A DNA stretch of 64,000 nucleotides, taken from the NCBI RefSeq assembly GCF_050410775.1, contig NZ_CP191229.1; one strand, given 5' to 3'. Within the stretch, counting starts at the first letter, position 1; every line of letters starts with the position of its first letter. The DNA comes from Erwinia sp050410775. Lineage in GTDB: Bacteria; Pseudomonadota; Gammaproteobacteria; Enterobacterales; Enterobacteriaceae. The position numbers and the translations under genes were made by a program. Under the pieces are notes generated by a model. That model had not been told where the DNA came from, ran no database searches, and worked only from the letters and a program-made list of their open reading frames with translations. Of the stretch, positions 26,203-35,585 are shown piece by piece.

Positions 26203-27210
26203 TCAGACCTGATAGAATTCGCGATACCAGCCGACGAAGTTAGCGATACCCTCTTCCACTCCCGTCTGCGGCTTAAATCCTGTTGCCTTATAGAGCGCCG
26301 TGGTATCAGCACTGGTTTCAAGTACGTCGCCCGGCTGCATTGGCAGCATATTTTTATCGGCTTTCATTCCCAGCGCGTTTTCCAGCGCCTCAATATAGCG
26401 CATCAGCGTCACCGGCTGACTGTTGCCGATATTATAAACACGATAAGGCGCAGAGCTGGTGGCCGGGCTGCCCTGTTCAACCGTCCATTCTGCGTCCGGC
26501 TGTGGGATCACATCCTGAAGACGGAGAATAGCCTCGGCGATATCGTCAATATAAGTAAAATCGCGGCGCATCTGACCTTGGTTATAAACGTCTATTTTCT
26601 CGCCGGCGATAATCGCCTTAGTGAATTTAAACAGCGCCATATCCGGCCTTCCCCAGGGACCATAAACGGTAAAGAAGCGCAGGCCGGTAGTGGGAATACC
26701 ATAAAGGTGAGAATAAGTATGGGACATCAGCTCATTGGCTTTCTTTGTGGCGGCATAAAGAGAAACCGGATGATCCACAGAGTCCTCCGTGGAGAACGGC
26801 ATTTTACGGTTGAGGCCATATACCGAACTGGAGGAGGCGTAGAGCAGGTGACCAATATGATTATGCCGGCACCCTTCAAGGATATTCAGATGCCCAATCA
26901 GGTTGGCATCCGCATAGGCTAAAGGATTCTCCAGCGAATAGCGCACGCCTGCCTGAGCACCAAGGTGAATAACCCGGTCAAATCCCTGTTCACGGAAAAG
27001 ATGGGCAATACCTTCACGGTCGGCAAGATCGATTCTGGTAAACTGAAACGCTGAATGGGACTCAATAAGCGCCAGGCGGGCCATTTTGAGGTTAACATCG
27101 TAATAATCATTCAGGTTGTCGATACCGACAACCTGGTGACCGGCAGCCAGCAGGCGTTCCGTTACGTGAAACCCGATAAATCCTGCTGCGCCGGTAACCA
27201 GATATTTCAT
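26203..27210 (-). CDS. NAD-dependent UDP-glucuronate 4-epimerase-type protein
   Basis: This 335-residue extended short-chain dehydrogenase/reductase has the Rossmann motif GAAGFIG at 7-13 and the catalytic YxxxK at Tyr152-Lys156 with the preceding SSSSVYG. Sequence such as DNLNDYYDVNLK and FTKAIIAGEKIDVYNQG is typical of UDP-glucuronate 4-epimerases, which make UDP-galacturonate. The gene starts 10 bases after ugd, whose product is UDP-glucuronate, so the two are very likely consecutive enzymes for acidic surface polysaccharides. An alternative is a generic UDP-sugar epimerase. Confidence 0.87.
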   Translation of the reverse strand: MKYLVTGAAGFIGFHVTERLLAAGHQVVGIDNLNDYYDVNLKMARLALIESHSAFQFTRIDLADREGIAHLFREQGFDRVIHLGAQAGVRYSLENPLAYADANLIGHLNILEGCRHNHIGHLLYASSSSVYGLNRKMPFSTEDSVDHPVSLYAATKKANELMSHTYSHLYGIPTTGLRFFTVYGPWGRPDMALFKFTKAIIAGEKIDVYNQGQMRRDFTYIDDIAEAILRLQDVIPQPDAEWTVEQGSPATSSAPYRVYNIGNSQPVTLMRYIEALENALGMKADKNMLPMQPGDVLETSADTTALYKATGFKPQTGVEEGIANFVGWYREFYQV

Positions 27211-27220
27211 ACTGCCCTCG

Positions 27221-28564
27221 TTAATTATGCAATTTTATAGAAGCTCCGCGGCCGATTGCATAATAAACAAAACCGCGTTTGCTGACTCTTTCTGGATCAT
27301 ACAGGTTACGACCATCAAAAATCACGGGTTCTTTCAGAGCATTTTTAATGACGTCAAAGTCCGGTGCGCGGAAATTCTGCCATTCAGTACAGATGACCAG
27401 GCCATCTGCGCCCTGCAGTGCCGCCTCTTTGGTGCCCATCAGCTTAAGATCGCTGCGGTGACCATAGATGCGCTGCGCTTCATCCATCGCTTCCGGATCG
27501 AAAGCCTGAACGGAAGCGCCAGCCTGCCAGAGGGATTCCATCAGCACGCGGCTGGATGCTTCGCGCATGTCATCCGTGTTCGGCTTAAATGAAAGTCCCC
27601 ACAGCGCAAAGGTTTTGCCTTTAAGATCGTCGCCAAAATGACGCTTGATAAAGTCAGGCAGTTTGGTTTTCTGTGAGTCATTGACATCTTCCACAGCCTG
27701 TAACAGACGTGGCTTGTAGCCAATCTGTTCCGCTGTGCGGATCAGCGCCTGAACATCTTTCGGGAAGCAGGAACCGCCATAGCCGCAGCCTGGATAGATA
27801 AATGAGTAGCCGATACGAGAATCAGAACCGATGCCCTGACGTACCTTCTCAACATCTGCACCCAGACGCTCAGCCAGGTTAGAGATCTCATTCATAAAGC
27901 TGATTTTCGTTGCCAGCATGCAGTTTGCCGCATACTTGGTCAGCTCCGCGCTACGGATATCCATCAGGATCATGCGGTCGTGATTGCGGTTGAACGGCTC
28001 ATAAAGCTCGCGCAGCAGCTCAACCACGTCATCATTATCGGTACCAACCACAATACGTTCAGGACGCATACAGTCGCTGACCGCCGCACCTTCCTTAAGG
28101 AATTCCGGGTTAGAAACCACGTCAAAAGCGATTTCAGCGCCGCGCGCCTTCAGCGTCTCTTCCATTACGGCACGGACACGATCGGCGGTGCCGACTGGAA
28201 CAGTGGATTTATCGATCACCACTTTATGTTCATTCATGTGCTGTGCAATAGTACGGGCAACGGCGGTAACATATTTCAGATCCGCAGAGCCGTCTTCATC
28301 CGGCGGCGTTCCTACAGCGATAAACTGCATGGTGCCGTGGTTGACGCCATCTTCCGCTACGGTGGAAAATTTCAGGCGCCCGGCCTCATAATTCTGCATC
28401 ACCAGCGGCGTCAGGCCCGGTTCAAAAATTGGAATGATCCCTTTCTTCAGATTCTCGACTTTATTTTCGTCGACATCGATGCAAAGAACGTCATGTCCGA
28501 CTTCGGCTAAAACAGCCGCTTGTACCAGACCCACATAGCCGATACCAAATACGGTGACTTTCAT
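27221..28564 (-). CDS. ugd: UDP-glucose 6-dehydrogenase
   Basis: Ugd oxidises UDP-glucose to UDP-glucuronate with two NAD+. The 447-residue protein has the N-terminal nucleotide motif FGIGYVGLVQA, the catalytic Cys266 in GCGYGGSCFPKD, and a C-terminal UDP-binding domain containing FDGRNLYDP. It is longer than E. coli Ugd (388 residues) and belongs to the other common bacterial length class. It lies between galU, which makes its substrate, and the epimerase, which uses its product, with gaps of 26 and 10 bases. A likely operon galU-ugd-epimerase follows. Confidence 0.96.
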   Translation of the reverse strand: MKVTVFGIGYVGLVQAAVLAEVGHDVLCIDVDENKVENLKKGIIPIFEPGLTPLVMQNYEAGRLKFSTVAEDGVNHGTMQFIAVGTPPDEDGSADLKYVTAVARTIAQHMNEHKVVIDKSTVPVGTADRVRAVMEETLKARGAEIAFDVVSNPEFLKEGAAVSDCMRPERIVVGTDNDDVVELLRELYEPFNRNHDRMILMDIRSAELTKYAANCMLATKISFMNEISNLAERLGADVEKVRQGIGSDSRIGYSFIYPGCGYGGSCFPKDVQALIRTAEQIGYKPRLLQAVEDVNDSQKTKLPDFIKRHFGDDLKGKTFALWGLSFKPNTDDMREASSRVLMESLWQAGASVQAFDPEAMDEAQRIYGHRSDLKLMGTKEAALQGADGLVICTEWQNFRAPDFDVIKNALKEPVIFDGRNLYDPERVSKRGFVYYAIGRGASIKLHN

Positions 28565-28590
28565 TGAGTTGTCCCGGTTAGAAATTAAAC

Positions 28591-29499
28591 TTACTTACTC
28601 GTACCAACAGTGCTTTCGAGCCACTCTTTAAAGTCGCTGCCCAGCGATTCGTGACGTACACCGTACTCAACGAAAGCCTGCATATAGCCCAGTTTATTAC
28701 CGCAGTCGTGGCTGATGCCTTTCAGGTGGTAAGCTTCTACGGTTTCTTTATCCATCAGCATCGCGATAGAGTCAGTCAGCTGGATTTCATCGCCAGCGCC
28801 CGGAGGGGTTTTTGCCAGCAGAGGCCAGATATCTGCAGAGAGAACGTAACGTCCTACTACTGCCAGGTTAGAAGGCGCTTTGTCTGCTTTAGGCTTCTCA
28901 ACTACGCCTACCATTGGCGCACTTTCACCCGCGTTCAGTTCTGCGCCCTGGCAATCTACCACGCCATAAGCGGTCACGTCGGCTACTGGCTCAACCATAA
29001 TCTGGCTGTGGCCGGTTTCATCGAAGCGACGCATCATATCGGCAAGGTTATCTTTCGCCAGGTTTGATTCATATTCATCGATGATAACGTCTGGCAGGAT
29101 AACGGCGAAAGGCTCGTTACCAACAACCGGGTAAGCACACATAACGGCGTGGCCCAGGCCTTTTGCCAGACCCTGACGGACCTGCATGATGGTGACGTGT
29201 GGAGGACAGATAGACTGGATCTCTTCCAGCAGCTGACGCTTAACGCGTTTCTCCAGCATAGATTCCAGTTCAAAGCTGGTATCGAAGTGGTTTTCAATGG
29301 CGTTTTTAGAGGAGTGCGTTACCAGCACAATCTCGTTAATGCCTGCGGCGATACACTCGTTAACGACATACTGAATTAACGGCTTATCAACCAGCGGCAA
29401 CATCTCTTTTGGAATCGCTTTCGTTGCTGGCAGCATACGCGTGCCCAGGCCAGCTACAGGGATTACCGCTTTTTTTACTTTGGACTTATAGGTAGACAT
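28591..29499 (-). CDS. galU: UTP-glucose-1-phosphate uridylyltransferase
   Basis: GalU makes UDP-glucose from UTP and glucose 1-phosphate, feeding lipopolysaccharide, exopolysaccharide and trehalose pathways. The 302-residue protein has the nucleotidyltransferase signature VAGLGTRMLPATKAIPKEMLP at the N-terminus and EKPKAD near residue 200. The start at 29499 (MSTYKSKVKKAVIP) gives the E. coli length; an in-frame ATG at 29526 adds nine residues. AGAGAGG lies upstream. It is the first gene of the UDP-sugar cluster. Confidence 0.97.
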   Translation of the reverse strand: MSTYKSKVKKAVIPVAGLGTRMLPATKAIPKEMLPLVDKPLIQYVVNECIAAGINEIVLVTHSSKNAIENHFDTSFELESMLEKRVKRQLLEEIQSICPPHVTIMQVRQGLAKGLGHAVMCAYPVVGNEPFAVILPDVIIDEYESNLAKDNLADMMRRFDETGHSQIMVEPVADVTAYGVVDCQGAELNAGESAPMVGVVEKPKADKAPSNLAVVGRYVLSADIWPLLAKTPPGAGDEIQLTDSIAMLMDKETVEAYHLKGISHDCGNKLGYMQAFVEYGVRHESLGSDFKEWLESTVGTSK

Positions 29500-29693
29500 C
29501 AAAGTACCTCTCTTTAGGCCGTTCAAGTTATTACTTGATATGTCGATTAAAAAACGAAGTGAGTATACCAGTTCAACCCGGACGGAATTATCCTGGTTGA
29601 ATCATTTCAGTATAATTTAAGACTATTACCCAAGTGTAAAGCCTAACTCTGGCCCTGTCTGCGGGGTGTCGTTATAAAAAAAGCGCGGTTCGG

Positions 29694-30707
29694 TTAATCT
29701 GTGGACAACATCAGGCGCAGCCTGCCGCCAGCACCCCACACCTGACATTGCCAGGCGTCGCAACGCTGGCTTATTTGATTAAGATGCGTACTGCCGAGGG
29801 TGCCAAGCGGCACGCCATTACTGAGCTGTATTTGATGGGTATTGACGTTAAGCGTGGCATTTAAGCCAGCGGAAACAAGAATCAGATTTTTTAATCCCTG
29901 ATGATAGTAACCGACCAATAAAGGAAACTGTCCCTTCAGATTAGCCTGACGTAAAAGAAGATTAACCTGTTTAAGCAAACCATTTAATTCCGGCAGCCGC
30001 TGAGCCTGACCAGACAATTGATCCTGTAGCAGACCATTAAATAATGCGCGAAGCAGAAGCGCCGCCAGGACGCCATTATCGCCAGCGCGGGTAACATCAA
30101 GGCAGTAAAAAGCGAGATCTTTCTCAGAAAGGGCTGCCACATCCAGCACCAGACCGGGTTGCTCGGCGGTGGTCAACTGACGATAGTTTATCCGGCAATT
30201 AGCGATAACCTGCTGTACGGGTGGCTGAAGTTGCTTAAGCAGTTTTGCGGCTGCCTGAGGATCGCGTACCAGCGCATCCCAGTCCTGGAAGAGTTGCTCA
30301 TCTTCTTCGACTTTAGAAGTAAACATGGAAGGATAGAGGCATTCGTAGACCGCTTCACGCAGGCGTCCCAAATCTTTGAGCGGCTTCAGCAGCACATCCT
30401 GAACGCCCAGGCGCAGTACCTGCGCAATATCGGCCATATTTTCGGTAGCGGAAATAACCAGAACAGGAATATCACTGCCCTTACTGCGGAGATGCTCAAC
30501 CAGCTTTAACCCATTCATTCTGGGCATGGCGAGATCGCAAATGATCAGTTCGGGGGTAAGATGCGTTAATCTTTCCAGAGCCTGAATGCCATCATCCGCC
30601 AGAGTAATGGTCGCGCCGAGCGCGCTAAGGAAATTATCCAGCAATGAGCGGAAAACGACTTCGTCTTCAACGATCAGAATCTGTTTCCCGCTTAATGGCT
30701 TGTCCAT
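29694..30707 (-). CDS. rssB: RpoS adaptor / response regulator RssB
   Basis: RssB delivers the stationary-phase sigma factor RpoS to ClpXP for degradation. The 337-residue protein has an N-terminal receiver domain with phosphoacceptor Asp58 (LIICDLAMPRMNG) and the lysine near residue 108 (LLKP). A degenerate PP2C-like output domain follows. Length equals that of E. coli. It lies immediately downstream of rssA on the same strand with a 76-base gap, the conserved pairing. Confidence 0.96.
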   Translation of the reverse strand: MDKPLSGKQILIVEDEVVFRSLLDNFLSALGATITLADDGIQALERLTHLTPELIICDLAMPRMNGLKLVEHLRSKGSDIPVLVISATENMADIAQVLRLGVQDVLLKPLKDLGRLREAVYECLYPSMFTSKVEEDEQLFQDWDALVRDPQAAAKLLKQLQPPVQQVIANCRINYRQLTTAEQPGLVLDVAALSEKDLAFYCLDVTRAGDNGVLAALLLRALFNGLLQDQLSGQAQRLPELNGLLKQVNLLLRQANLKGQFPLLVGYYHQGLKNLILVSAGLNATLNVNTHQIQLSNGVPLGTLGSTHLNQISQRCDAWQCQVWGAGGRLRLMLSTD

Positions 30708-30783
30708 TATCCCCCCTTGTACATCAGATTACACAATAGTGGCCTATAAACCTCAATCGTGCCTGTCAGAATTGCCTTAAGTC

Positions 30784-31710
30784 TCATTTTTCTCTTCCCG
30801 GCAAAGGCTTATGGCCTGCCAGTGGCAGCAATTCATCCATTTTTTTCTCAACGGCAAGCCGTCCCGCTTCAATCGCCTCTTCCGCGCGATGGAAATCCAG
30901 AGTTGAGATCTGCGGGCAGAAGGGCTGAATCAATACGTCTGGCGGATCGCCAGCCATGCGATTACGCTTGAGACGATTTTCAAGCACCTGAATAGAGGTG
31001 GTCATGATTTCCATCGCGCCGGGGCTCTGATTGATCTTTCGCTGCGCCACCCGGGCAAGACTGTTACGAATCCGCCCTCCCCAGCTGGTCACGACTTCGG
31101 CTGGGGCTGGCTCTTCGCTATCGGAGGTGATGGAGAAAAGATCCTGCTGCATGAGGTGTGCATCATGCTGAAGATCGACGGCGATAACGATATCGGCGCC
31201 GAGCGCACGGGTAAGAGAGACAGGAACAGGATTGACGACTGCACCGTCCACCAGCCAGTAACCGTTCCAGGCTACCGGGGCCAGCAGGCCGGGCATACTG
31301 CATGAGGCGCGTATGGCCTGGTGAAGATCGCCGTCGGTGAGCCAAAGCTCCCGGCCGGTACTGAGGTTCGTCGCCACGGCGCCAAAAGGTAAAGTGCACT
31401 GTTCGATGCGTTCATGAGTGACCAGGCGACGGATATGATTAAAAACCCGCTCACCCCGCAGCAGTCCGCCGCGCCGCCATGAAAAGTCCATCAGGCGAAT
31501 GACATCCCAGTAGCCAAAAGAGCGCACCCAGCTTTCCATCAGCGGCAGGCGATCGCTGGCGTAGGCGGCACCAACCAGTGCGCCAACGGAACAACCTGCC
31601 ACAACATCCACCTTAATGCCTGCCCGCTCAAGCGCATCTATCACGCCAATATGCGCCCATCCTTTTGCTGCACCCGATCCTAGTGCCAGTCCAATTTTAA
31701 CTTGTCTCAT
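30784..31710 (-). CDS. rssA: Patatin-like phospholipase family protein RssA
   Basis: This 308-residue protein has the patatin oxyanion region GLALGSGAAKGWAHIGV, the nucleophile elbow GCSVG near residue 43, and the catalytic DGA in WLVDGAVVNP. Its cellular substrate is unknown. The start at 31710 (MRQVKIGLALG), preceded by AGAGGTGGA, matches the E. coli start; the in-frame upstream start at 31749 adds 13 residues. It is divergent from ychJ and precedes rssB. Confidence 0.93.
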   Translation of the reverse strand: MRQVKIGLALGSGAAKGWAHIGVIDALERAGIKVDVVAGCSVGALVGAAYASDRLPLMESWVRSFGYWDVIRLMDFSWRRGGLLRGERVFNHIRRLVTHERIEQCTLPFGAVATNLSTGRELWLTDGDLHQAIRASCSMPGLLAPVAWNGYWLVDGAVVNPVPVSLTRALGADIVIAVDLQHDAHLMQQDLFSITSDSEEPAPAEVVTSWGGRIRNSLARVAQRKINQSPGAMEIMTTSIQVLENRLKRNRMAGDPPDVLIQPFCPQISTLDFHRAEEAIEAGRLAVEKKMDELLPLAGHKPLPGREK

Positions 31711-31815
31711 TCCACCTCTGGCATGCTTAAAACTTTCAAATGGCATCATTCCGGCCGCTCGGTTACCATGATGCCCAACTACTTTATCCGTCTTTTTATA
31801 CCTTCCGGAGCCATC

Positions 31816-32274
31816 GTGTCTGACCCTTGCCCCTGCTGTAGCGGACTGCAGTATAGCCTATGTTGCCACCCCTACCTAAAGGGAGAGGCGATTCCTGATA
31901 CACCGGAAGCGCTGATGCGTTCTCGCTATTGCGGTTATGCAAAGCAGGATGCTGATTACCTGATCGGCACCTGGCATCCTTCCTGCCAGGCAGAACGCTT
32001 CCGGGACAGTCTTATTGAAAGCTTCTCTTCAACCAGCTGGTTAAGTCTACAAATAATTGAGACTGAAACGCCAGAGATTAAGCCTGAAGGATTCGTGACA
32101 TTTTTTGCGCGTTTCGCTGAAAATGGGCGGGAGGGGTTTATTCACGAACGTTCCCGCTTTCTTCGCGAGGAGCAACGCTGGTATTATATTGACGGAATCT
32201 ACCCCGAGACAGGGCGTAACGATCGGTGTCCCTGCGGCTCCGGCAAAAAATTTAAGAAATGCTGTGGTCAGTAA
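31816..32274 (+). CDS. ychJ: YchJ family protein with two SEC-C-like motifs
   Basis: A GTG start at 31816 with GGAG upstream gives VSDPCPCCSGLQYSLCCHPY and 152 residues, the exact E. coli length. The protein has a zinc-binding cysteine cluster at each end: CPCCSGLQYSLCC at the N-terminus, and the SEC-C motif CPCGSGKKFKKCC at the C-terminus. The middle domain resembles an NTF2-like fold, and the molecular role is unknown. The longer in-frame frame from 31702 overlaps the rssA start and has no homologous N-terminus. Confidence 0.93.
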   Translation: MSDPCPCCSGLQYSLCCHPYLKGEAIPDTPEALMRSRYCGYAKQDADYLIGTWHPSCQAERFRDSLIESFSSTSWLSLQIIETETPEIKPEGFVTFFARFAENGREGFIHERSRFLREEQRWYYIDGIYPETGRNDRCPCGSGKKFKKCCGQ

Positions 32275-32320
32275 CGACCCTTATTACCCTATCGATGGCT
32301 TCAACAGGATTACCATTGCA

Positions 32321-33169
32321 ATGCAAGCGCAAACCTCGCAAAGAAAAGTATTAAGAACTATCTGCCCGGACGCTAAAGGGCTGATCGCCAAAATCACCAA
32401 TATTTGTTACAAGCACGAACTTAACATCGTGCAGAACAATGAATTTGTCGATCATCGCACCGGGCGTTTTTTTATGCGTACCGAACTGGAAGGAATTTTT
32501 AACGATACGACGCTGCTGGCGGACCTGGACAGCGCGCTGCCGGCAGGTTCCGTGCGCGAACTGAATTCCGCAGGACGCCGCCGCATTGTGATCCTGGTAA
32601 CGAAAGAGGCGCACTGCCTTGGCGACCTGCTGATGAAAAGCGCTTATGGCGGCCTGGACGTTGAGATTGCGGCGGTGATTGGCAACCATGAAACGCTGCG
32701 TACGCTGGTTGAACGCTTTGATATTCCGTTCATCCTGGTCAGCCACGAAGGCCTGACACGCGAAGAGCATGATAATAATATGGCTGCAGAAATTGACCGT
32801 TTTCAACCAGATTATGTGGTGCTGGCCAAATATATGCGTGTTCTGACGCCCGCTTTCGTGCAGCGTTACCCGAACCAGATAATCAATATCCACCACTCGT
32901 TCCTGCCTGCATTTATCGGCGCGCGTCCTTATCATCAGGCCTATGAGCGTGGCGTGAAGATTATTGGCGCCACTGCGCACTACGTGAATGATAATCTGGA
33001 TGAAGGTCCTATCATTATGCAGGATGTTATTCATGTCGATCATACCTACACCGCAGAAGATATGATGCGGGCGGGCCGGGACGTTGAGAAAAATGCGTTG
33101 AGCCGCGCGCTTTACAAGGTGCTGGCGCAGCGCGTATTCGTTTATGGCAACCGCACTATTATTCTCTGA
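32321..33169 (+). CDS. purU: Formyltetrahydrofolate deformylase
   Basis: PurU hydrolyses 10-formyl-THF to formate and THF, supplying formate for PurT and balancing one-carbon units. The 282-residue protein has an N-terminal ACT regulatory domain (residues ~8-85) and a C-terminal formyltransferase-like domain containing the catalytic set in INIHHSFLPAF and GATAHYVNDNLDEGPII. The start at 32321 matches the E. coli protein; the long frame from 32105 overlaps ychJ out of frame and is not used. The tyrT promoter lies just downstream, as in E. coli. Confidence 0.96.
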   Translation: MQAQTSQRKVLRTICPDAKGLIAKITNICYKHELNIVQNNEFVDHRTGRFFMRTELEGIFNDTTLLADLDSALPAGSVRELNSAGRRRIVILVTKEAHCLGDLLMKSAYGGLDVEIAAVIGNHETLRTLVERFDIPFILVSHEGLTREEHDNNMAAEIDRFQPDYVVLAKYMRVLTPAFVQRYPNQIINIHHSFLPAFIGARPYHQAYERGVKIIGATAHYVNDNLDEGPIIMQDVIHVDHTYTAEDMMRAGRDVEKNALSRALYKVLAQRVFVYGNRTIIL

Positions 33170-33251
33170 AGATGCACTCTGCTGGTTTGGCTGTCAAACC
33201 AGCAGTCCGCGCAAAAAACCGGCAAACAATTGATTTATAGCCAGCGCGGGC

Positions 33252-33288
33252 TTTACAGCCTCACTCGATTTGGTATGATGCGCCCCGC
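33252..33288 (+). promoter_or_regulatory. tyrT promoter with stringent-control discriminator
   Basis: TTTACA (33252-33257), a 16-base spacer, and TATGAT (33274-33279) are followed by the GC-rich discriminator GCGCCCC. This is the organisation of the E. coli tyrT promoter, a classic ppGpp-repressed stable-RNA promoter. The AT-rich upstream segment would hold Fis sites, not assigned. Confidence 0.85.
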
Positions 33289-33315
33289 TTAACAGCACAG
33301 AGCAAGGCCAGTAGT

Positions 33316-33400
<85 letters not shown>

Positions 33401-33858
33401 TTACAGACTTCGGTTTGTCCGGCGTTGAGGCACAATTTTTCAAATTCCCCACGGGGAAGGACGAGAAGCTTCGACCTCGAAGGTTTGACCCGCAGGGCAC
33501 GGCGCGTAGCGACGTGAATCCTTCCTGCACGGTGTCGCTCTCAGGCACCACCATTACAGACTTCGGTTTGTCCGGCGTTGAGGCACAATTTTTCAAATTC
33601 CCCACGGGGAAGGACGAGAAGCTTCGACCCCGAAGGTTTGACCCGCAGGGCACGGAGCATAGCGACGTGAATCCTTCCTGCACGGTGTTGCTTTCAGGCA
33701 CCACCATTACAGACTTCGGTTTGTCCGGCGTTGGGGCACAATTTTTCAAATTCCCCATGGGGAAGGACGAGAAGCTTCGACCCCGAAGGTTTGACCCGCA
33801 GGGCACGGAGCATAGCGACGTGAATCCTTCCTGCACGGTGCCTACTTCAGCACCACCA
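33401..33858 (+). repeat. rtT-type tandem repeats, first array (three units of 152-153 bp)
   Basis: Three head-to-tail units begin near 33401, 33554 and 33707. Landmarks recur at exact 153-base steps, for example the palindromic CCCC..GGGG segment at 33447, 33600 and 33753. Each unit ends in ACCACCA like the tRNA. Each also contains near-copies of the tRNA 3' half: TCGAC..CGAAGGTT, and further on GAATCCTTCC. The arrangement, between two tRNA-Tyr genes, is that of the E. coli tyrT operon, where such repeats give the processed rtT RNA. Confidence 0.85.
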
Positions 33859-33882
33859 TTATTCAAGTAGTACGCTTCCCCT

Positions 33883-33967
<85 letters not shown>

Positions 33968-34583
33968 TTTCAGATTTCCTTCGAACTTCAATAAAAGCAA
34001 ACTTTGTCATACTCCCCACGGGGAAGGACGAGAAGCTTCGACTTCGAAGGTTTGACCCGTAGGGCACGGAGCAAAGCGACGTGAATCCTTCCCGCACGGT
34101 GTCAACTTCAGCAACACACCATTTCAGTTCTACTCCAAACCTCAATAAAACCACACTCTGTTATATTCCCCACGGGGAAGGATGAGAAGCTTCGACTCCG
34201 AAGGTTTGACCCGCAGGGCACGGAGCGCAGCGACGTGAATCCTTCCCGCACGGTGCCAACTTCAGCAACACACCATTTCAGTTCTACTCCAAACCTCAAT
34301 AAAACCACACTTTGTCATATTCCCCACGGGGAAGGATGAGAAGCTTCGACCCCGAAGGTTTGACCCGCAGGGCACGGCGCGCAGCGACGTGAATCCTTCC
34401 CGCACGGTGCCAACTTCAGCAACCCATCATTTCAGTTCTACTCCAAACCTCAAGAAAACCACACTTTGTCATATTCCCCACGGGGAAGGATGAGAAGCTT
34501 CGACTTCGAAGGTTTGACCCGCAGGGCACGGCGCGCAGCGACGTGAATCCTTCCCGCACGGTGTCTACTTCAATACCTCCTAT
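33968..34583 (+). repeat. rtT-type tandem repeats, second array (four units of 154 bp)
   Basis: Four units begin at about 33968, 34122, 34276 and 34430. The CCCCACGGGG segment recurs at 34014, 34168, 34322 and 34476, exactly 154 bases apart. Units share the core of the first array (AAGGAYGAGAAGCTTCGAC, CGAAGGTTTGACCC, GACGTGAATCCTTCC) but have a different spacer (CAATAAAA followed by CMMACT) and degraded CCA-like ends (ACACACCA). The remaining 145 bases up to xthA show no clear terminator or gene. Confidence 0.85.
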
Positions 34584-34728
34584 CCATTATTGATAACCTC
34601 ACGTCCTGCCCTCTTCCTGCTGCGCAACCTGAGAAGCACCTGTTCGCGGTGAAAGAGGGGAAGATGACTTTCAGGGGTAAACTCTGCTACCATCCGCGCT
34701 AAATTATCTATCTGAAATGGCCTGCGCA

Positions 34729-35535
34729 ATGAAATTTCTTTCTTTTAATATCAACGGGCTGCGCGCCCGCCCCCATCAGCTTGAAGCGATTATCGATCTG
34801 CACCAGCCGGACGTTATCGGCCTGCAGGAAACGAAGGTTCATGATGATATGTTTCCGCTCGAATCGGTGGCGAAACTGGGCTACAACGTTTTCTATCACG
34901 GACAGAAAGGTCATTACGGCGTGGCTTTGCTCACCAAAACCCAGCCTGTTATGGTGCGCCGCGGCTTTCCCGGCGATGACGAAGATGCGCAGCGTCGTCT
35001 GATTATGGCGGATATCGCCAGCCCGATTGGCGATATCACGGTAATTAATGGCTACTTTCCGCAGGGCGAGAGCCGGGATCACCCGACCAAGTTCCCCGCC
35101 AAAGAGAAGTTTTATCGCGATTTACAAAATTACCTTGAGCAGGAGCAGAAAGCGGATAACCCGGTGCTGATTATGGGCGATATGAATATCAGCTCAACCG
35201 ACTCAGATATCGGCATCGGTGAAGAGAGCCGTAAGCGCTGGCTGCGCACCGGAAAGTGTTCGTTTTTGCCGGAGGAGCGGGAATGGATGGATCGCCTGCT
35301 CAGCTGGGGCCTGGTGGATACCTGGCGCGCGCAGAATAGCGACGTGAACGACCGTTTTTCCTGGTTTGACTATCGCTCGAAGGGCTTCGACGATAACCGT
35401 GGCCTGCGGATTGATTTGCTGCTGGCCAGCCAGCCGCTCGCAGAGCGCTGTGTCGCAACGGGGATCGATTATGAAATTCGCAGCATGGAAAAACCGTCCG
35501 ATCACGCCCCCGTCTGGGCAGAATTTAGTCTCTGA
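34729..35535 (+). CDS. xthA: Exodeoxyribonuclease III
   Basis: XthA is the main AP endonuclease and 3'-phosphatase/exonuclease of base-excision repair. The 268-residue EEP-fold protein carries the metal ligand Glu34 (LQETK), the catalytic GDMNIS near residue 150, the substrate-recognition WFDYR near 212, and the C-terminal SDHAPVWA with the catalytic histidine near 259. The start at 34729 (MKFLSFNINGL) gives the E. coli length; the ATG at 34717 adds four residues. Neither start has a strong ribosome-binding site. Confidence 0.96.
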   Translation: MKFLSFNINGLRARPHQLEAIIDLHQPDVIGLQETKVHDDMFPLESVAKLGYNVFYHGQKGHYGVALLTKTQPVMVRRGFPGDDEDAQRRLIMADIASPIGDITVINGYFPQGESRDHPTKFPAKEKFYRDLQNYLEQEQKADNPVLIMGDMNISSTDSDIGIGEESRKRWLRTGKCSFLPEEREWMDRLLSWGLVDTWRAQNSDVNDRFSWFDYRSKGFDDNRGLRIDLLLASQPLAERCVATGIDYEIRSMEKPSDHAPVWAEFSL

Positions 35536-35556
35536 GTGCGACGCCCGAAAATGAAC

Positions 35557-35580
35557 AGAGTCAGGCTTTAGCCTGACTCT
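35557..35580. terminator. Hairpin between convergent xthA and ynjH
   Basis: AGAGTCAGGC, the loop TTTA, and GCCTGACTCT form a perfect 10-bp stem. The following U runs are poor on both strands, so it may act as a weak or Rho-assisted bidirectional terminator. Confidence 0.65.
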
Positions 35581-35585
35581 CTGTC

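Noticed and set aside
30759..30971. Short plus-strand frame near the rssA end
   Set aside because: Antisense to rssA with no plausible ribosome-binding site or homology.
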